Below are positions 7,791-15,981 of a stretch of DNA of 64,000 nucleotides, in pieces (within the stretch, counting starts at the first letter, position 1; every line of letters begins with the position of its first letter). The stretch is from Lachnospira multipara ATCC 19207 (GTDB taxonomy: Bacteria > Bacillota > Clostridia > Lachnospirales > Lachnospiraceae): the NCBI RefSeq assembly GCF_000424105.1, contig NZ_AUJG01000002.1, forward strand, positions 186,001 through 250,000. The letters are read 5' to 3'. Below the pieces are notes generated by a model. That model was not told the DNA's origin, made no database searches, and worked only from the letters and a program-made list of their open reading frames with translations. A program made the translations under genes and the position numbers.

Positions 7791-7819
7791 TTGAGAAAAA
7801 ATTATCAATAAACTATTAT
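7791..7819 (+). promoter_or_regulatory. Predicted promoter of the NifU-like operon
   Basis: TTGAGA (7791-7796), a 17-base spacer and TATTAT (7814-7819). The spacer contains TTATCAATAA (7802-7811), the reverse complement of TTATTGATAA at 7678-7687, so a repressor bound here would block RNA polymerase. Confidence 0.6.
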
Positions 7820-7862
7820 ATTAAGGTAAGGTTTCTATAAATTATTATTAATGGAGGAACAT

Positions 7863-8555
7863 ATGTTATATTCAACAGAAATTAAAAACATGTGCCCTGT
7901 AACACAGGGAGTACACCATGGCGCAGCTCCTATTCCAGAAGAAGCAAAATGGGTACAGGCAAAGAAAATCGAGGATATATCTGGCTATACACACGGTATT
8001 GGCTGGTGTGCACCTCAGCAGGGAGCTTGTAAGCTTTCCCTTAACGTAAAAGACGGAATTATTCAGGAAGCTCTTGTAGAGACAATCGGATGTTCAGGAA
8101 TGACTCATTCAGCAGCTATGGCTTCTGAAATTCTTCCAGGACTTACTCTTCTTGAAGCTCTTAATACAGACCTTGTATGTGATGCTATCAATACAGCTAT
8201 GAGAGAATTATTCTTACAGATTGTATATGGTAGAACTCAGTCTGCATTTTCAGAGGATGGACTTCAGATCGGTGCTGGTCTTGAAGATTTAGGTAAGGGT
8301 ACTCGTTCAATGGTTGGTACTACTTATGGTACTTTAGCTAAGGGACCACGTTACCTTGAACTTACAGATGGTTACATCACAGAAGTTGCATTAGACGAAG
8401 ATGATGAAATCATTGGTTATAAGTTTGTTAACTTTGGTAAGATGATGGATTTCTTAAAGGCTGGCGACGACGCAGAAACAGCTTTAAAGAAGGCATCTGG
8501 ACAATATGGTAGAGTTGATGACGCTGTTAAGTGCATCGACCCAAGAAGACAGTAA
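7863..8555 (+). CDS. NifU/IscU-like iron-sulfur cluster scaffold
   Basis: The N-terminal half of this 230-residue protein resembles the IscU/NifU scaffold fold: Gly-Cys-Ser-Gly-Met-Thr-His-Ser at 76-83 corresponds to the cluster-binding Gly-Cys-Gly-Ser loop, and Cys49, Cys56 and Cys106 are further candidate ligands. The C-terminal half (about 125-230) is not part of classical IscU. The ATG at 7863 is used because GGAGG (7853-7857) precedes it; the ATG at 7851 overlaps that site. The GGGtGRT-family gene follows after 16 bases. Scaffold function is inferred from the family; no cysteine desulfurase is nearby, so sulfur must come from elsewhere. Confidence 0.85.
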   Translation: MLYSTEIKNMCPVTQGVHHGAAPIPEEAKWVQAKKIEDISGYTHGIGWCAPQQGACKLSLNVKDGIIQEALVETIGCSGMTHSAAMASEILPGLTLLEALNTDLVCDAINTAMRELFLQIVYGRTQSAFSEDGLQIGAGLEDLGKGTRSMVGTTYGTLAKGPRYLELTDGYITEVALDEDDEIIGYKFVNFGKMMDFLKAGDDAETALKKASGQYGRVDDAVKCIDPRRQ

Positions 8556-8571
8556 TAGGAGGATAATTGAA

Positions 8572-9591
8572 ATGGCATTATTTGAATCATATGAAAGAAG
8601 AGAGCCACAGATCCTCGCTGTTTTAAAGGAATATGGTATCTCATCAATTGAAGAATGTAAGGAAATTACAGACGCAGCTGGTATCGATGTATATCACTTA
8701 ATCGAAGGTATCCAGCCAATTTGTTTTGAGAATGCAAAGTGGGCTTACACAGTAGGTGCTGCTATTGCTATTAAGAAGGATTGCCGTAAGGCTTCAGAAG
8801 CTGCTGCAGCTATCGGTGAAGGTTTACAGGCTTTCTGTATCCCAGGTTCAGTAGCTGACCGTCGTAAGGTTGGTTTAGGACATGGTAACTTAGGAAAGAT
8901 GCTTCTTGAAGAAGATACAGAATGTTTCGCATTCTTAGCAGGTCACGAATCATTCGCTGCTGCTGAAGGTGCTATCGGTATCGCTGAGAAGGCTAATAAG
9001 GTTCGTAAGACTCCTTTAAGAGTTATCCTTAACGGTTTAGGTAAGGATGCTGCTCAGATTATTTCTCGTATCAACGGTTTCACATACGTTGAAACAGAGT
9101 ATGACTACAAGACAGGCGAACTTAAGGAAGCATTTAGAAAGTGTTACTCAAAGGATGCTAACTCTCCAAGAGCAAAGGTTAACTGCTACGGCGCTAACGA
9201 TGTTCAGGAAGGTGTAGCTATCATGTGGAAGGAAAACGTTGATGTTTCTATCACAGGTAACTCTACAAACCCAACAAGATTCCAGCATCCAGTAGCTGGT
9301 ACATATAAGAAGGAAAGACTTGAAGCTGGTAAGAAGTACTTCTCAGTAGCTTCAGGTGGTGGTACAGGACGTACACTTCACCCAGATAACATGGCTGCAG
9401 GTCCAGCTTCATATGGTATGACAGATACTATGGGACGTATGCATTCAGATGCACAGTTCGCTGGTTCTTCATCAGTTCCTGCCCACGTAGAAATGATGGG
9501 TCTTATCGGTGCTGGTAACAACCCAATGGTAGGTATGACAGTTTCAACTGCCGTTTCTATCGAAGAAGCTGCTAAGGCTGGTAAGTTCTAA
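8572..9591 (+). CDS. GGGtGRT family protein
   Basis: The 339-residue protein contains Gly-Gly-Gly-Thr-Gly-Arg-Thr at 262-268, the motif that names this family, followed by Leu-His-Pro-Asp-Asn. It is rich in Gly and Ala with several conserved-looking patches (Pro-Gly-Ser-Val-Ala-Asp-Arg-Arg; Gly-His-Glu-Ser-Phe-Ala-Ala-Ala-Glu-Gly; Ser-Ile-Thr-Gly-Asn-Ser-Thr-Asn-Pro-Thr-Arg). No signal peptide or membrane segment is seen. To my knowledge the biochemical function is not established. The ATG at 8572 follows AGGAGG. Codon use is strongly biased, suggesting high expression. Pairing with the NifU-like gene implies a role in iron-sulfur handling, which is an inference. Confidence 0.88.
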   Translation: MALFESYERREPQILAVLKEYGISSIEECKEITDAAGIDVYHLIEGIQPICFENAKWAYTVGAAIAIKKDCRKASEAAAAIGEGLQAFCIPGSVADRRKVGLGHGNLGKMLLEEDTECFAFLAGHESFAAAEGAIGIAEKANKVRKTPLRVILNGLGKDAAQIISRINGFTYVETEYDYKTGELKEAFRKCYSKDANSPRAKVNCYGANDVQEGVAIMWKENVDVSITGNSTNPTRFQHPVAGTYKKERLEAGKKYFSVASGGGTGRTLHPDNMAAGPASYGMTDTMGRMHSDAQFAGSSSVPAHVEMMGLIGAGNNPMVGMTVSTAVSIEEAAKAGKF

Positions 9592-9647
9592 GATTATTAG
9601 AACACACATTTATAATTTATAATTTAAATTAAATTCTAGCCAAGCTA

Positions 9648-9691
9648 TCATTTTTCTAGATGTGATCTGATCCATCACATTTAGAAAATGA
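9648..9691 (+). other. Long hairpin 3' of the GGGtGRT gene
   Basis: Arms at 9648-9666 and 9674-9691 pair over about 18 bp (core ATGTGAT with ATCACAT). No T-run follows, so it may protect the mRNA end rather than terminate transcription. Confidence 0.6.
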
Positions 9692-9832
9692 AAGTAAGGC
9701 ACAAAATAAAAGGATTTTAAAGCTTGATTGAAGTTTTAATAAGTCGACATGTTAGAAGGACATGAGAGTTTTAGAATCTATTGATTTAAATCAAATAGGT
9801 CTTTGACCTACAATTTTATAAGTACTTAAAAG
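9692..9832 (+). other. Intergenic stretch with several small hairpins
   Basis: No gene is visible. The stretch holds CATGT/ACATG (9748-9764), a 14-bp perfect palindrome TTGATTTAAATCAA (9781-9794) and TAGGTC-TTT-GACCTA (9796-9810), then the terminator at 9833. It is either the long 3' UTR of the operon or a small RNA; no convincing promoter was found. Confidence 0.35.
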
Positions 9833-9876
9833 AAGCAAGTTCGCTGTGTTCCGGTCATAGCGAGCTTGTTTTTTTA
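9833..9876 (+). terminator. Terminator of the NifU-like/GGGtGRT operon
   Basis: AGCAAGTTCGCT pairs with AGCGAGCTTGTT, with wobbles, and is followed by a run of T. Confidence 0.75.
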
Positions 9877-9935
9877 TTGCTTTGGAGTGGGGGGTCCTAT
9901 AATTAATAGATTTGAGTTGCTTGCTTTTCTATTTA

Positions 9936-10055
9936 GGTGACGGGCCCTTTTAGAGCCTCTAAATTCGGCGTATTTGTGCCTGTGAATCGTATTCGAACAA
10001 GTTTAAGGCCCAATCGGAAGAGAATAATAAGCTTCTCTGTTTAGTTCCAGAAGCC
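9936..10055 (+). other. GC-richer intergenic island without a gene
   Basis: This part is visibly richer in GC than the DNA around it and starts and ends near GGGCCC/GGCCC words. No start codon with a ribosome-binding site was found on either strand. On the minus strand about 36 codons are open between stops but lack a usable start. It may be a decayed repeat or gene remnant. Confidence 0.3.
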
Positions 10056-10057
10056 CA

Positions 10058-10089
10058 TAAAAAAAGACTCTAGCTTTCACTAGAGTCTT
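10058..10089 (-). terminator. Minus-strand terminator after the small membrane peptide gene
   Basis: On the minus strand, AAGACTCTAG and CTAGAGTCTT form a perfect 10-bp stem followed by seven T residues. Confidence 0.85.
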
Positions 10090-10100
10090 CATTAACATTT

Positions 10101-10217
10101 TTATTCATTGTCGTCTTCTTCAGCAGCAATCACACCTGAGATTACTGAAACTAAAACAACACTTGCAATTATAGCAATTGAAACACCAATAATTGGTCCT
10201 AAAAATAATAAAAACAT
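10101..10217 (-). CDS. 38-residue single-pass membrane peptide
   Basis: The minus strand encodes 38 residues starting Met-Phe-Leu-Leu-Phe-Leu-Gly-Pro and ending Glu-Glu-Asp-Asp-Asn-Glu. Residues 2-32 are almost wholly hydrophobic and the tail is acidic, so a single membrane span is predicted. A GGAGG ends ten bases before the ATG, a promoter (TTGAAA, 17 bases, TATAAT) lies at 10250-10278 and a strong terminator follows the stop, giving a complete stand-alone transcription unit. I know no family for it. A small regulatory membrane protein or a toxin-like peptide are possible; neither is shown. Confidence 0.7.
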   Translation of the reverse strand: MFLLFLGPIIGVSIAIIASVVLVSVISGVIAAEEDDNE

Positions 10218-10249
10218 TTTGTCACGACCTCCATTCATAGATTAGTTAT

Positions 10250-10278
10250 ATTATATATCTTGTTGCAAAGATTTTCAA
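10250..10278 (-). promoter_or_regulatory. Promoter of the small membrane peptide gene
   Basis: On the minus strand TTGAAA (10273-10278), a 17-base spacer and TATAAT (10250-10255). It sits between the large upstream minus-strand gene and the peptide start. Confidence 0.75.
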
Positions 10279-10334
10279 TGTCTTATTAGGTTAGTTGTTA
10301 AACAGAAGTCAAAGTCATAATTTCCTAAAGTCTA

Positions 10335-13300
10335 TTATGAAATTTTTTGTTCTTTCTTAAGGTTTTTATTAGCTGTTGAAAGCATAAGCTTAATTCTGTT
10401 AAGCTGGTTAACTTCAGAAGCACCTGGATCGTAATCAACTGCGATGATATTAGATTCAGGGAATGCAGCTCTTAATTCCTTAATTACACCCTTACCAACG
10501 ATGTGGTTAGGTAAGCAACCAAATGGCTGACAGCAAACGATATTTCCGGCACCGTTGTGAATTAATTCGATCATTTCACCAGTAAGTAACCAACCTTCAC
10601 CTGTCTGGTTACCAAGAGAAACTAAGTCCTTAGCAAGGTTAGCAGTTTCTTTAATTGATGATGGAGCATCAAAACGCTTACTTGCAGCTAAAGCCTTGTT
10701 ACCTTCTTTTCTGAACCATTCAAGGAAGCTAATAAGTGTGTTACCAATAAGGGCAGTCTTTTTTGGAGCGCCAAGGTATTGATGCTTAAAGTTTGTATTC
10801 TCCGCACTGTAGAGTAGGAAGCCCATTAAGTCTGGAACTACGGCCTCAGCACCCTCAGATTCAAGTAACTCAACTAAATAGTTATTAGCAGCTGGCATGA
10901 ACTTAACTAAGATTTCACCAACAATACCAACTCTTGGTTTCTTAATATCAAGTAATGGAATTTCATCGAAATCCTTTACAATAGCGTGGAGATTCTTGTT
11001 GAATTCTCTCATATTTACACGCTTCTTAGTTAACTGCTCAATAACAACCTTCTTCCACTTATCATGAAGTGCATTTACAGAACCAGGAACGGCCTCGTAA
11101 GGTCTTGTTCTATAAACAACATTCATAAATACATCGCCATATTCAATAGCCATCATAGCCTTTTTAAGCATTGGGATAGTGTATGTAAAGCCTGAGTTCT
11201 TTTCAATTCCTTGAGCAGAAAGTGAAATAACAGGTACATATTCTAAGCCAGCCTTAGCAAGGGCTCTTCTAATAAATCCAATATAGTTAGAAGCTCTACA
11301 ACCACCACCTGTCTGAGAGATAATAATAGCAGTTTTCTTCATATCATATTTACCAGAAAGGACAGCATCCATAATCTGACCAACAACCATAAGAGATGGG
11401 TAGCAAGCATCGTTATTAACGTACTTTAAACCTACATCTACAGCTGATTTGTTATCATTATCAAGGACAACGAAGTTGTAACCACAAGCATTAAGGGTTG
11501 GTGCAAGTAAATCAAAGTGAATTGGTGACATCTGAGGGCAAAGAATTGTGTAATTCTTGCGCATCTCTTCAGTGAATTCAATCTTGTTAAATGCAGCGCT
11601 TTCAACCTTTCTCTTGTAGTTATGAAGTTCTCTAACCTTAAGGGCAGCAATTAAAGAACGGACTCTAATTCTTGCAGCACCAAGGTTATTAACCTCATCA
11701 ATCTTTAAGACAGTATAAATCTTACCTGCCTTAGATAAAATATCATTAACAGCATCTGTTGTAACAGCATCAAGACCACAACCAAATGAGTTAAGCTGAA
11801 TTAAATCAAGGCTATCATCAGTTCTTACATAGCTTGCTGCTGCGTAAAGTCTTGAATGATACATCCACTGATCCATAACAACAAGTGGTCTGTCAACCTT
11901 ACCTAAATGTGATATTGAATCCTCAGTTAATACGGCAATTCCATAAGAGTTAATTAATTCAGGAATACCATGGTTGATTTCAGGATCAACGTGGTAAGGT
12001 CTACCTGCAAGTACGATACCATGCTTACCTGTTTCGTGAAGGTAATTAATTACCTCTTCACCTTTCTTTCTAACATCTTCCTTAGATTGCATTAATTCAT
12101 CCCAAGCATGACTTACAGCCTTCTTAACCTCTTTAGCTGGAATATCAGATAATTCCTCAACTAAGCGCTTTGTAAGAATTTCCTTGTTTTCAAATGTCAT
12201 GAAAGGATTTCTAAAGTCGATATTTTCAGTTTTGATTTCCTCTACGTTATTCTTAATATTTTCAGCATAAGAAGTAACGATAGGGCAGTTGTAATGATTA
12301 TTAGTATTCTCAATTTCCTTGTGCTCGTAAGGAATACATGGATACCAAATGAACTTAACGTTGTTCTTGATTAACCATGAAATATGTCCATGTGCTAACT
12401 TAGCAGGATAACACTCTGATTCTGAAGGAATTGATTCAATACCAAGTTCGTAAATCTTACGGTTTGAGCTTGGTGATAAAACAACTCTATACTTTAAGTC
12501 ATTAAATAAAGTAAACCAGAATGGGTAGTTCTCATACATGTTAAGAACTCTTGGAATACCAACTGTACCACGAGTTGCCTCAGCTTCGCTAAGTGGCTCG
12601 TAGTCAAATAATCTATGGAACTTATAATCAAATAGGTTAGGAAGCTTATTCTTATTCTTTTCCTTACCAAGTCCCTTTTCACATCTATTACCAGTGATAA
12701 ATCTTCTGTTACCAGAGAACTTATTAATTGTTAAATGACACTGGTTTGTACATCCCTTACATCTTGTAAGAGTTGTTTCATAAGTCAAGTTGTTGATCTG
12801 ATCAATTGAAAGCATTGATGAATCTGAAATACCATCATATCTTTCTCTAGCAATAAGGGCAGCACCGAAAGCACCCATAATACCAGCGATATCAGGTCTA
12901 ATAGCCTGAACACCTGTGATCTTCTCGAAAGAACGAAGTACAGCGTTGTTGTAGAATGTACCACCCTGAACAACGATGTGCTTACCTAAATCACCTGGAT
13001 CAGAAATCTTAATAACCTTATAAAGAGCGTTCTTAATTACAGAGTATGCTAAACCTGCAGAAATATCAGCAACTTCAGCGCCTTCCTTCTGAGCCTGCTT
13101 AACCTTAGAGTTCATGAAAACTGTACAACGAGTACCAAGGTCAATAGGGTACTTAGCAAAAAGAGCAGCCTTTGCGAAGTCCTGAACTGAGTAATTAAGT
13201 GATTTTGCAAATGTTTCAATAAATGAACCACAGCCTGAAGAACAGGCTTCATTTAACTGAACGGAATCAACTGTCTGGTTCTTAATCTTGATACACTTCA

Positions 13301-14576
13301 TATCCTGTCCACCGATATCAATAATACAGTCAACCTGTGGATCAAAGAAAGCAGCGGCATAGTAGTGAGATACAGTCTCGACTTCACCCTCATCAAGCAT
13401 AAGAGCAGCCTTAATTAGGGCTTCACCATAACCTGTTGAGCATGAGCTAACAATCTTAGCCTTTGGACTAAGCTTAGAGTAAATCTCCTTAATAGCCTTA
13501 ATTGTTGTAGCAAGTGGAGAACCATTGTTGCTTGAGTAAAATGAATATAAAAGATTTCCTTCATCATCAACCAAAGCAACCTTAGTTGTTGTAGAACCAG
13601 CATCAACACCTAAGTAACAATTACCCTCATAGCTTTCAAGTGGGGCAGTCTTTACCTTGTGAGCGCTGTGTCTTAAAGTAAATCCATCATATTCTAACTG
13701 GTTCTTAAATAGAGGTTCCATACGAGCAACCTCAAATTCTAACTGAACCTTGTTCTTTAAACGTGTAATAATATCATCTACGGCCACGAAAACATTTTCA
13801 TCATAATTCATAGCAGAACCTACTGCTGCAAATAAATGTGAGTGGTCTGGTGCAATGATATTCTCAGGACCTAAGCTAAGAGTTCTAATAAAACACTGTC
13901 TAAGTTCTGATAAGAAATGAAGTGGGCCACCAAGGAATGCAACGTTACCTCTAATTGGCTTACCCTGTGCAAGACCTGAAATAGTCTGGTTTACAACGGC
14001 CTGGAAAATTGAAACAGATAAATCTTCCTTTGTGGCACCTTCGTTAATAAGTGGCTGGATATCAGTCTTTGCAAATACACCACATCTAGCAGCGATAGGG
14101 TAGATAGATTTATAATTCTTAGCATATTCGTTAAGACCCATAGCATCAGTCTGTAAAAGAGAGGCCATCTGGTCGATGAAAGAACCTGTACCACCAGCAC
14201 AGATACCGTTCATTCTCTGATCAATACCGTTTGTAAAATATATAATCTTGGCATCTTCACCACCAAGTTCAATAGCTACATCACATTGTGGAGCATAGTC
14301 TTGAAGGGCAGTAGATACTGCAACTACTTCCTGAGTGAATGGTACGCCTAAATGTTTAGCAAGTGTAAGTCCACCAGAACCTGTGATTACTGGATATACT
14401 TCAAAGTCACCTAGCTTTTCTTTAGCTTTTTCAAGCAAAGATTGTAGAGTTTCTTGGATATTGGCAAAATGTCTCTCGTAGTCAGAAAATAAAATGTCGT
14501 TATTATCAGCTAATATTGCGAGCTTAACTGTTGTTGAACCAATATCAATACCGAGTCTATATCTATTCATATTCAT
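10335..14576 (-). CDS. Giant acyl-CoA dehydratase activase-related protein (two activase domains plus dehydratase-like part)
   Basis: The product is about 1,413 residues. Two ASKHA-type activase domains come first, each with a [10 protein letters not shown]-like phosphate loop (about 9-18 and 323-332), and each has the Cys-rich activase loop (Cys-Ala-Gly-Gly-Thr-Gly-Ser-Phe; Cys-Ser-Ser-Gly-Cys-Gly-Ser-Phe) that in HgdC-type activases holds a shared 4Fe-4S cluster. A Cys-Lys-Gly-Cys-Thr-Asn-Gln-Cys motif is at about 610, then a DUF2229-like region and a part resembling 2-hydroxyacyl-CoA dehydratase subunits. Family activases hydrolyse ATP to push an electron into a dehydratase; the substrate of this fused type is unknown. 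The start was set at 14576 after GGAGGAGG (14593-14600); 14570 and 14618 are alternatives. Confidence 0.88.
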   Translation of the reverse strand: MNMNRYRLGIDIGSTTVKLAILADNNDILFSDYERHFANIQETLQSLLEKAKEKLGDFEVYPVITGSGGLTLAKHLGVPFTQEVVAVSTALQDYAPQCDVAIELGGEDAKIIYFTNGIDQRMNGICAGGTGSFIDQMASLLQTDAMGLNEYAKNYKSIYPIAARCGVFAKTDIQPLINEGATKEDLSVSIFQAVVNQTISGLAQGKPIRGNVAFLGGPLHFLSELRQCFIRTLSLGPENIIAPDHSHLFAAVGSAMNYDENVFVAVDDIITRLKNKVQLEFEVARMEPLFKNQLEYDGFTLRHSAHKVKTAPLESYEGNCYLGVDAGSTTTKVALVDDEGNLLYSFYSSNNGSPLATTIKAIKEIYSKLSPKAKIVSSCSTGYGEALIKAALMLDEGEVETVSHYYAAAFFDPQVDCIIDIGGQDMKCIKIKNQTVDSVQLNEACSSGCGSFIETFAKSLNYSVQDFAKAALFAKYPIDLGTRCTVFMNSKVKQAQKEGAEVADISAGLAYSVIKNALYKVIKISDPGDLGKHIVVQGGTFYNNAVLRSFEKITGVQAIRPDIAGIMGAFGAALIARERYDGISDSSMLSIDQINNLTYETTLTRCKGCTNQCHLTINKFSGNRRFITGNRCEKGLGKEKNKNKLPNLFDYKFHRLFDYEPLSEAEATRGTVGIPRVLNMYENYPFWFTLFNDLKYRVVLSPSSNRKIYELGIESIPSESECYPAKLAHGHISWLIKNNVKFIWYPCIPYEHKEIENTNNHYNCPIVTSYAENIKNNVEEIKTENIDFRNPFMTFENKEILTKRLVEELSDIPAKEVKKAVSHAWDELMQSKEDVRKKGEEVINYLHETGKHGIVLAGRPYHVDPEINHGIPELINSYGIAVLTEDSISHLGKVDRPLVVMDQWMYHSRLYAAASYVRTDDSLDLIQLNSFGCGLDAVTTDAVNDILSKAGKIYTVLKIDEVNNLGAARIRVRSLIAALKVRELHNYKRKVESAAFNKIEFTEEMRKNYTILCPQMSPIHFDLLAPTLNACGYNFVVLDNDNKSAVDVGLKYVNNDACYPSLMVVGQIMDAVLSGKYDMKKTAIIISQTGGGCRASNYIGFIRRALAKAGLEYVPVISLSAQGIEKNSGFTYTIPMLKKAMMAIEYGDVFMNVVYRTRPYEAVPGSVNALHDKWKKVVIEQLTKKRVNMREFNKNLHAIVKDFDEIPLLDIKKPRVGIVGEILVKFMPAANNYLVELLESEGAEAVVPDLMGFLLYSAENTNFKHQYLGAPKKTALIGNTLISFLEWFRKEGNKALAASKRFDAPSSIKETANLAKDLVSLGNQTGEGWLLTGEMIELIHNGAGNIVCCQPFGCLPNHIVGKGVIKELRAAFPESNIIAVDYDPGASEVNQLNRIKLMLSTANKNLKKEQKIS

Positions 14577-14600
14577 TGCGGAATTTTCCGCACCTCCTCC
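14577..14600 (-). promoter_or_regulatory. Shine-Dalgarno and intervening hairpin of the activase-related gene
   Basis: On the minus strand the strong GGAGGAGG (14593-14600) is followed directly by an inverted repeat, TGCGGAA-AA-TTCCGCA (14577-14592), and then ATG at 14576 and ATG at 14570. If the hairpin forms, the distance from the site to the second ATG shrinks to six bases, a normal spacing. Confidence 0.6.
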
Positions 14601-14728
14601 TAAAAGTTTTAAAAGCATAAGTATAATTTAATTGCCTTTAACAATTTGTAAACAATTCTGTTATACATTTTAAATAAGAAAGAAAATGTATATAAAAGCA
14701 AAAACTTCTAAAATATGCAATCTGATTT

Positions 14729-14757
14729 ATTATAGTGGAAAGAACTATAAATTTCAA
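14729..14757 (-). promoter_or_regulatory. Promoter of the activase-related gene with operator-like repeat
   Basis: On the minus strand TTGAAA (14752-14757), 17 bases, TATAAT (14729-14734). A perfect 7-bp inverted repeat (TTATAGT at 14730-14736 and ACTATAA at 14744-14750) overlaps the -10 and fills the spacer. The leader to the start is about 150 bases. Confidence 0.65.
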
Positions 14758-14820
14758 CTGTATACAATCTTGGAAATTATGAAATTAACCTAAATAAATG
14801 TGAATTAATTATATGATTAA

Positions 14821-14850
14821 TTGACAAAGATGGTGTGTCTTTTTTATACT
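14821..14850 (+). promoter_or_regulatory. Promoter of the rhomboid-like gene
   Basis: TTGACA (14821-14826), an 18-base spacer and TATACT (14845-14850), 55 bases before the start at 14906. Confidence 0.65.
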
Positions 14851-14905
14851 ATTTATAGTAATGTCTGTACAATTTGACATAAAAAATTACTAGAGGTGAA
14901 AACTA

Positions 14906-15871
14906 ATGAATTTTATGAGAAAATTAGAAAGAAAGTACGGTAAATACGCAATTCCTAACCTTATGAATTACATTATTGTTTTATATATCATAGGTTATGT
15001 TTTGTATATTTCAAAACAAGTTACGGGAGTAGATCTTTATTCTACCTTTCTTTCGCTTAATTTCAGGATGATTATGAGAGGACAGGTTTGGAGACTTGTT
15101 ACTTATATCATCCAGCCACCTTCAACTAGTATTATTTTTATATTTTTTGCCCTATATTTCTATTACATGATAGGAACAAGTTTAGAAAGACTCTGGGGTT
15201 CTTTTAAGTTTAATGTCTATTTCTTTAGCGGCGTTATTCTTAATATAATCGCAGCTCTTATCATTTACTTGATTTGGGGCGTAAGTATGGATCTAAATAC
15301 TTATTTTATTAATTTGGCACTATTTATGGCTTTTGCTGTTGAATTCCCTGATATGGAAGTATTACTTTTCTATATTATTCCAATCAAGGTTAAATGGCTT
15401 GGTATTTTAGATGCAATCTTTTTAGTAGCTCAGATAATAGGTGGATATGCTGCATTAATAGCATATAATACAGACAATTCGGTATTATTTATGCGTTTGT
15501 ATCTTAACTTTGGCTTTGAATGGTTTAGCGCAACAGCAGCTTTGATTGCTATGTTGAACTTCTTTATTTTTATGATTCTTTATAAGAAGGGACCAGCTAA
15601 GAGTAAGACACAAAAGAATTTCCGCAAGGCAACAAAGAATTCTAATAGGACTTCTTTTAATGAGCGTTTTTACAATGCTAATAGTGAGAAGACTAACTGG
15701 GAGGATGCAAACAGTTACAGACCAATTAATCCAGGTGGAGCACGTCACAGATGCGCAATTTGCGGAAGAACTGAAAAGGATGGAGACTTAATTTTTAGAT
15801 ATTGTTCAAAGTGCAATGGTAATTATGAGTATTGTCAGGATCATTTATATACTCATGTGCACGTGAAATAA
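14906..15871 (+). CDS. Rhomboid-like membrane protein without catalytic motifs, with C-terminal zinc-binding motif
   Basis: The 321-residue protein has about six hydrophobic segments (roughly 20-35, 72-90, 101-123, 131-146, 162-180, 206-226). Gly-Gln-Val-Trp-Arg-Leu-Val-Thr near residue 56 is the typical rhomboid entry motif and Leu-Glu-Arg-Leu-Trp-Gly follows the second segment. The catalytic Gly-x-Ser-Gly and the His of the last helix are absent (Asn-Leu-Ala-Leu-Phe and Ile-Gly-Gly-Tyr stand near those places), so proteolysis is unlikely. A basic linker leads to a tail with Cys-x2-Cys, Cys-x2-Cys and Cys-x3-His spacings, likely zinc binding. It has its own promoter; a role as membrane chaperone or scaffold is an inference. 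Confidence 0.82.
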   Translation: MNFMRKLERKYGKYAIPNLMNYIIVLYIIGYVLYISKQVTGVDLYSTFLSLNFRMIMRGQVWRLVTYIIQPPSTSIIFIFFALYFYYMIGTSLERLWGSFKFNVYFFSGVILNIIAALIIYLIWGVSMDLNTYFINLALFMAFAVEFPDMEVLLFYIIPIKVKWLGILDAIFLVAQIIGGYAALIAYNTDNSVLFMRLYLNFGFEWFSATAALIAMLNFFIFMILYKKGPAKSKTQKNFRKATKNSNRTSFNERFYNANSEKTNWEDANSYRPINPGGARHRCAICGRTEKDGDLIFRYCSKCNGNYEYCQDHLYTHVHVK

Positions 15872-15892
15872 TTGTCTAAATGGAATTAATGC

Positions 15893-15921
15893 TTGATTTA
15901 TAGCGCATGCTATATTATAAT
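15893..15921 (+). promoter_or_regulatory. Promoter of pyk
   Basis: TTGATT (15893-15898), 17 bases, TATAAT (15916-15921), about 60 bases before the pyk start. Confidence 0.7.
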
Positions 15922-15981
15922 GACAGATGTTTTTGGTTAAATTTAAGTAGAATTAGAGATTAGAGAATTTCGGAGGAAAGT

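Noticed and set aside
9936-10055. Small gene on the minus strand in the GC-richer island
   Set aside because: About 36 codons are open between stops but there is no start codon with a ribosome-binding site.
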